This document shows positions 30,308 to 34,147 of a stretch of 34,147 nucleotides of DNA, one piece after another. Every line of letters starts with the position of its first letter. The stretch's first letter is position 1. The stretch covers positions 1-34,147 of the forward strand of contig CAZOGY010000021.1 in assembly GCA_964579305.1 (NCBI GenBank). The letters run 5' to 3'. This stretch comes from JBCBWG01 sp964579305. Lineage in GTDB: Bacteria; Pseudomonadota; Alphaproteobacteria; Rhizobiales; Hyphomicrobiaceae. Below the pieces are notes generated by a model. It saw nothing but the letters and a program-made list of their open reading frames with translations, had not been told where the DNA came from and ran no database searches. A program made the position numbers and the translations under genes.

Positions 30308-32359
30308 ATGAACGATCTCAACATGCCCATCGAAGGGCCTTTCCAGCGCGTTTTGATCGCCAACCGCGGCGAAATCGCGTGCCGCATTATCAGCGCAGCC
30401 CAATTTGACTTTATCGGGCTTGAGACGGTCGCGGTTTATTCCGATGCTGACGCGCACGCGCGCCATGTTCGCCTTGCCGACGAAGCGGTTTACATCGGCC
30501 CTTCAGCGCCCAACGAAAGCTATTTGCGCATCGATAAACTGATCGACGCAGCCCTGCAGATGCATTGTGATTGCGTCCATCCCGGCTATGGCTTTCTGGC
30601 TGAAAATCCCGAATTTGCCGATGCCGTCCAAGCCGCCGGTCTCGCCTTTATCGGTCCTTCCGGCGCTGCCATGCGTGCACTTGGCGAAAAGGCCAGCGCC
30701 AAGGAAATTGCGCGGGCGGCAGGCGTGCCCACCATCCCCGGATACGATGGTGACGATCAATCGCCCGAACGGCTTGCCAGCGAGGCCGCAGGCATTGGCT
30801 ATCCCGTGATGATCAAGGCCGTCGCAGGTGGCGGTGGACGCGGGATGCGGCGGGTTCATTCGCCCAATGACTTTGCCGACGCCCTTGAAAGCGCCAAGCG
30901 CGAAGCACAAGGCGCGTTCGGCAACGATCGTATGTTGATAGAAAAACTGCTTGAAACGGCGCGCCATATCGAGGTTCAGGTTTTTGGCGACAGCCACGGG
31001 CAGGTTGTCCATTTTTATGAGCGCGACTGCTCGCTTCAGCGGCGGAACCAAAAAATCATTGAAGAAGCGCCTGCGCCTGGCATGTCACCGGTCTTGCGCC
31101 AGAAAATGTGCGAGGCGGCCGTGCGCCTTGCCAAGCATGTCAATTACGAAAATGCCGGCACGGTGGAGTTTCTGGTCGAAGGGGTTGATCTGCATAACGA
31201 GGCCAATTGGTACTTCATTGAAATGAATACCCGCCTGCAGGTTGAGCATCCGGTCACGGAGATCGCGACCGGCCATGACCTCGTGCGCTGGCAATTCCTT
31301 GTTGCGGGCGGACATAAGCTGCCCGCGCAAGCCCAAATCGACCTACGCGACTGCGCCGTCGAGGCACGGATTTGTGCCGAAAACCCGCGCGATGGTTTCC
31401 GGCCGCAATCGGGCAAACTTTTGGCATTCCAGATGCATACCAGCGCGCCTAATCACCGGGTCGATACTGGGTTCGAGGCTGGCGATGTTGTGCCGGAAGT
31501 CTACGATTCGCTGCTTGCCAAAGCGATTGGGTCGACGGCAAGCGTGTTCGCAGGCCGCGACAGCGCATTGGAAACTGTTTCAAACATGCTGCGGCACTCC
31601 AAAGTTCTCGGGCCGCATACCAACATGGAATTGCTTGAGCGCTTGCTGTCCAATAGCGACGTCCGCGCCGGCCGCATTCACACGCGCTTTATCGAGGAAA
31701 CGATTGATCAGTTGCTCGACGCTGACCGTCCCGGGGCTTGCGGCTTCGGCGGCGCACTTTTGCTGCGCGAACGCGCCGCGGCAAACACCTCGGGCCACGA
31801 CGACTGGTCGCCTTGGTGCGCTGATGATGGCTTTCAGCTCTCGCCGTCTCGCCAGACCGTCTTTGACGTGGTCCAGAACGGAGCGCCGCAGCGGTTCATC
31901 GCCGTTTGGGACAGCGAAGGCTTCAAGACCGGACACGTCCAGGACGCAGAACCCGGCCGCGACGAAGTCCACGGCGACGGTGCTGAGGCGCCTTTGCCCT
32001 ACCCAGTCGCTGTTGATCTCGGTGCCCACGACCACGTCGTGGCAGATGGGCGTGTGTACGTTCTTGAGGGCCTGCGCCAAGCTGTGATTTCGTGGCCAGA
32101 TTTTGCCGTAAGCGAGACGGCTGGTGACACCGATGACACGGTGCGCGCGCCGATCAACGGCCGGGTCGCAAAGCTGTTTGTGACTGCCGGTCAGGCGGTT
32201 GCGGCGGGCGCACGCATTGCTATCGTCGAAGCAATGAAGATGGAACACGTGCTCACAAGCCCGCGCGAGGGCATGATCGCCAATGTCCACGTGGCCGAAG
32301 GCGATCAGGTCAGCTCTGGCGCAGTCGTGGCGGCGTTGTCGCCCGCGGTAAGTGGGTGA
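30308..32359 (+). CDS. mccA: Methylcrotonyl-CoA carboxylase, biotin carboxylase/carrier (alpha) subunit
   Basis: Carboxylates biotin with ATP and bicarbonate and carries it to the beta subunit. The 683-residue protein has the biotin carboxylase N domain (VLIANRGEIACRII, 15-28), the ATP-grasp loop (AVAGGGGRGMRRVHS), the active-site block YFIEMNTRLQVEHPVTE, a BT-type linker, and a C-terminal biotinyl domain with VEAMKMEHV in which Lys644 is the biotinylation site. Assignment to methylcrotonyl rather than propionyl carboxylase rests mainly on the linked beta subunit and ivd. The start at 30308 (ATG) is likely; GTG at 30281 would add nine residues. The spacing of GAGAGGAAAG to 30308 is long, so the start is not certain. 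Confidence 0.92.
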   Translation: MNDLNMPIEGPFQRVLIANRGEIACRIISAAQFDFIGLETVAVYSDADAHARHVRLADEAVYIGPSAPNESYLRIDKLIDAALQMHCDCVHPGYGFLAENPEFADAVQAAGLAFIGPSGAAMRALGEKASAKEIARAAGVPTIPGYDGDDQSPERLASEAAGIGYPVMIKAVAGGGGRGMRRVHSPNDFADALESAKREAQGAFGNDRMLIEKLLETARHIEVQVFGDSHGQVVHFYERDCSLQRRNQKIIEEAPAPGMSPVLRQKMCEAAVRLAKHVNYENAGTVEFLVEGVDLHNEANWYFIEMNTRLQVEHPVTEIATGHDLVRWQFLVAGGHKLPAQAQIDLRDCAVEARICAENPRDGFRPQSGKLLAFQMHTSAPNHRVDTGFEAGDVVPEVYDSLLAKAIGSTASVFAGRDSALETVSNMLRHSKVLGPHTNMELLERLLSNSDVRAGRIHTRFIEETIDQLLDADRPGACGFGGALLLRERAAANTSGHDDWSPWCADDGFQLSPSRQTVFDVVQNGAPQRFIAVWDSEGFKTGHVQDAEPGRDEVHGDGAEAPLPYPVAVDLGAHDHVVADGRVYVLEGLRQAVISWPDFAVSETAGDTDDTVRAPINGRVAKLFVTAGQAVAAGARIAIVEAMKMEHVLTSPREGMIANVHVAEGDQVSSGAVVAALSPAVSG

Positions 32360-32376
32360 GGCATCAGACGGGTCAA

Positions 32377-32823
32377 ATGACCATTCACATCGTGAAATTA
32401 TGCGTTGGCGCTGAAAGCGTCGACGATTTGCGCGGCTGGCAAAAGAGCCGGCGTGACCTGCATCAGCGGCTCTATGGCTCGCCGGAGTTCTGGCATACGA
32501 CACGCATGGTGCCCAAGCGTCAGCCTGAAATCTTGGATGGCGGATCGATCTACTGGGTGATCAAAGGCGTCATTCAGGTTCGCCAGCGCATCGTCGGCTT
32601 CGGCGACGGCGCGAAGGAGGACGGGACACCCTGTTGCCTGATCAAGCTCGATCCAGAACTCGTGGCAGTGCGACCGGTCCCGCGTAAACCCTTCCAGGGT
32701 TGGCGGTATCTTGCGCCGGAAGATGCGCCCCCGGATCTCGCAGGCGGTCGCGATCAAAGTGACGATATTGGCAAAATGCCGCCGGCGATGCGTCGCGAAC
32801 TGGCCGAGTTGGGGCTTTTGTAG
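32377..32823 (+). CDS. DUF1489-family protein
   Basis: A 148-residue cytoplasmic protein with the DUF1489 pattern: MTIHIVKLCVGAESVDDLRGWQ at the N-terminus, then HTTRMVPKRQPEILDGGSIYWVIKG and IQVRQRIVGF, and a C-terminal PFQGWRYLAPEDAPPDL followed by MPPAMRRELAELGLL. The family is uncharacterised and, to my knowledge, largely alphaproteobacterial. It lies 17 bp behind mccA and is probably on the same message, though a role in leucine breakdown is not implied. The DGGSIYW(V)IKG and R/K-rich segment may indicate RNA or nucleotide binding; this is speculation. Confidence 0.88.
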   Translation: MTIHIVKLCVGAESVDDLRGWQKSRRDLHQRLYGSPEFWHTTRMVPKRQPEILDGGSIYWVIKGVIQVRQRIVGFGDGAKEDGTPCCLIKLDPELVAVRPVPRKPFQGWRYLAPEDAPPDLAGGRDQSDDIGKMPPAMRRELAELGLL

Positions 32824-32893
32824 CAGCCGTCCCGTGGGCTAAGCTTTCCGCCAATTCCGCGCCGCTCAAGCTCTGATAGCAAAGTCACCCGCC

Positions 32894-34009
32894 ATGTCTG
32901 CCAGATCCGCACCGCGTCTGACGCGCGTGATGGCCGAACTGCCAAAAACCATTCCATTCGTCGGCCCTGAAGCCCAAGAACGGGCGCGCCACGCGCCTTT
33001 TCGCGCGCGCATTGGTGCCAACGAAAGCGTGTTCGGACCCTCGCCAAGTGCCATCGCTGCCATGCAGGCGGCCGCCGTCGAGGTTTGGAAATACTGCGAT
33101 CCGGACAACTTTGATCTGAAGCAGGCCATCGCTGCGCATCACGGCGTGGCACCAGACAACGTGGTCATCATCGAGGGTATTGACGGCGGACTTGGCCTGA
33201 TCAACCGCCTCCTTGTCGAGCCCGGTCGCACGGTGATCACAACCGATGGCGCCTATCCGACATTCAATTTCCATGTCGCGGCCTGCGGTGGGCGACTGAT
33301 CAAAGTCCCCATGCGCGACGACCGCGAGGACTTGGCCGCCTTACTCGATGCTGCGCGCTTGAACGACGCCCACCTGCTTTATGTGTCAAACCCAAACAAT
33401 CCGATGGGGACGTGGTGGTCGGCACGTGACGTCGATGGGCTTGTGCGCGACTTGCCGGCCGGCACGGTGCTTGCGCTCGATGAAGCCTACGTCGAGACAG
33501 CGCCTGCGGGCACAGCGCCGGCGATCGACGTCACCAATCCGCAGGTCGTCAGGTTCCGAACGTTTTCGAAGGCTTACGGCATGGCCGGCGCGCGCATCGG
33601 CTATTGCCTCGGCGAGGCCGGCTTGATTGCAGAGTTTGAGAAAGTCAGAAACCACTACGGCATCAATCGCATTGCCCAGGCGGGCGCGTTGGCCGCGCTG
33701 CAAGACCAAGCCTATCTGACGGCCACCGTCGAAAAAGCAGCCGCATCACGCGCGCGCATTGCCGACATGGTGCGGAAATTCGGCTTTCAGCCAATCCCAT
33801 CTGGCACCAACTTCGTCACCGTCGATTGTGGTCGGGACGGCAACTTCGCCAAAGCCGTGCTCGATGGGCTTTTGTCGCGCGGTATCTTCGTGCGCATGCC
33901 GGGCGTGTCACCATTGGACCGTTGCATCCGCATTGGCGTTGGCACCGACGCTGACCTCGACATGTGCGAGGAGGCTCTTGACGAGGTGCTCTCAGACTTG
34001 CGCGGATAA
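32894..34009 (+). CDS. HisC-like pyridoxal-phosphate aminotransferase
   Basis: A 371-residue class I/II fold-type I aminotransferase close to histidinol-phosphate aminotransferase. Visible landmarks are GANESVFGPSP (41-51), YVSNPNNPMGTW (163-174), LALDEAYVE with Asp196 contacting the pyridine nitrogen, and RTFSKAYGMAGARIGY with Lys226 forming the Schiff base; Arg in the C-terminal CIRIGVGT binds the substrate carboxylate. Enzymes of this subgroup act on histidinol phosphate or on aromatic amino acids, and no his genes are nearby, so an alternative amino acid substrate is possible. The start at 32894 lacks a strong ribosome site. It follows the DUF1489 gene by 70 bp. Confidence 0.87.
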   Translation: MSARSAPRLTRVMAELPKTIPFVGPEAQERARHAPFRARIGANESVFGPSPSAIAAMQAAAVEVWKYCDPDNFDLKQAIAAHHGVAPDNVVIIEGIDGGLGLINRLLVEPGRTVITTDGAYPTFNFHVAACGGRLIKVPMRDDREDLAALLDAARLNDAHLLYVSNPNNPMGTWWSARDVDGLVRDLPAGTVLALDEAYVETAPAGTAPAIDVTNPQVVRFRTFSKAYGMAGARIGYCLGEAGLIAEFEKVRNHYGINRIAQAGALAALQDQAYLTATVEKAAASRARIADMVRKFGFQPIPSGTNFVTVDCGRDGNFAKAVLDGLLSRGIFVRMPGVSPLDRCIRIGVGTDADLDMCEEALDEVLSDLRG

Positions 34010-34060
34010 GCGGCACCCTTTTTGTGCCAGCGCGTGATCAGGAAAATCCCGAAAGCTAAA

Positions 34061-34116
34061 GCGTGTCGCATCCAATCGGCTTCGCGCCCCATGGCCACAA
34101 AGCGGCCCGGGCCGTC
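34061..34116 (+). repeat. 56-bp dispersed repeat, copy B
   Basis: Second copy of the element found after mgtE (51 of 56 identical, same orientation), again shortly downstream of a plus-strand stop codon. It includes the 12-bp palindrome CGGCCCGGGCCG (34103-34114). Its first bases extend on the left as AAGCGTGTCGCAT, a 13-mer also present in reverse orientation at positions 5-17. Confidence 0.85.
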
Positions 34117-34140
34117 GATGTTCGTGTTCGAAACATCGAC
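34114..34140. other. Stem-loop adjoining repeat copy B at the window edge
   Basis: GTCGATGTT (34114-34122) and AACATCGAC (34132-34140) form a perfect 9-bp stem with a 9-nt loop. A short A-run (CGAAAA) follows on the plus strand rather than T, so it is not a typical plus-strand terminator. It may be part of a larger mobile or REP-like element cut by the window end. Confidence 0.6.
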
Positions 34141-34147
34141 ACGAAAA

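Noticed and set aside
31580..32503. Minus-strand 307-residue open frame
   Set aside because: Antisense to mccA, whose biotin and biotin-carboxylase motifs are unambiguous.

Overview
The window looks like a scaffold piece of a moderately GC-rich alphaproteobacterium, probably of the Hyphomicrobiales/Rhizobiales type. The basis is the Sox gene set, a DUF1489 gene (a family I know mainly from Alphaproteobacteria), a TRAP transporter and overall codon style; this placement is inference. Two runs of exactly 100 N (4481-4580 and 14853-14952) are scaffold joins of unknown real size. No rRNA, tRNA, CRISPR array, transposase or phage structural cluster was seen.

Region 1 (about 1-10.4 kb) is a divergent sulfur-oxidation locus. 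On the minus strand, read outward from a central control region at 5979-6321, lie soxV, soxW, soxX, soxY, soxZ, soxA and soxB. On the plus strand lie soxS, soxR (ArsR-type repressor), a YeeE/YedE sulfur transporter (soxT-like), a monohaem cytochrome c (soxE-like) and a flavocytochrome c sulfide dehydrogenase flavoprotein (soxF/fccB). Together they encode periplasmic oxidation of thiosulfate and sulfide, with thiol maintenance by SoxV/W/S. soxC and soxD are not in the window, and soxB ends in a terminator-like hairpin. A second strong hairpin with a U-run lies between soxA and soxB.

Region 2 (10.4-17.7 kb) is an envelope region: two tandem secreted polysaccharide deacetylase paralogues (minus), a MgtE magnesium channel (plus), a secreted NTF2-like protein (plus, after the gap), a secreted coiled-coil protein (minus) and an ICMT/PEMT-family membrane methyltransferase (minus).

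Region 3 (17.9-34 kb) is mainly leucine/branched-chain acyl-CoA catabolism, interrupted by other genes. It starts with isovaleryl-CoA dehydrogenase and a DUF4240 gene, then a bidirectional terminator and a complete TRAP transporter (dctP, dctQ, dctM; minus). Next come a striking 31-residue-repeat solenoid protein (minus), a YdcF/DUF218 membrane protein, a small lipoprotein, a rhodanese and a two-module thioredoxin-fold/glutaredoxin protein. The two methylcrotonyl-CoA carboxylase subunits follow, flanking a small secreted protein of unknown function, and then a DUF1489 protein and a HisC-like aminotransferase. ivd and the carboxylase would catalyse consecutive steps of leucine breakdown (isovaleryl-CoA to 3-methylcrotonyl-CoA to 3-methylglutaconyl-CoA), although about 9 kb of unrelated genes separate them.

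The least ordinary items are the solenoid protein (eight 31-residue units and a tail-fibre-like C-terminal module, with no export signal), a 56-bp dispersed repeat present after mgtE and again at the right edge, the hairpins inside the sox and TRAP operons, and the CGEC + CPHC double-redox protein.
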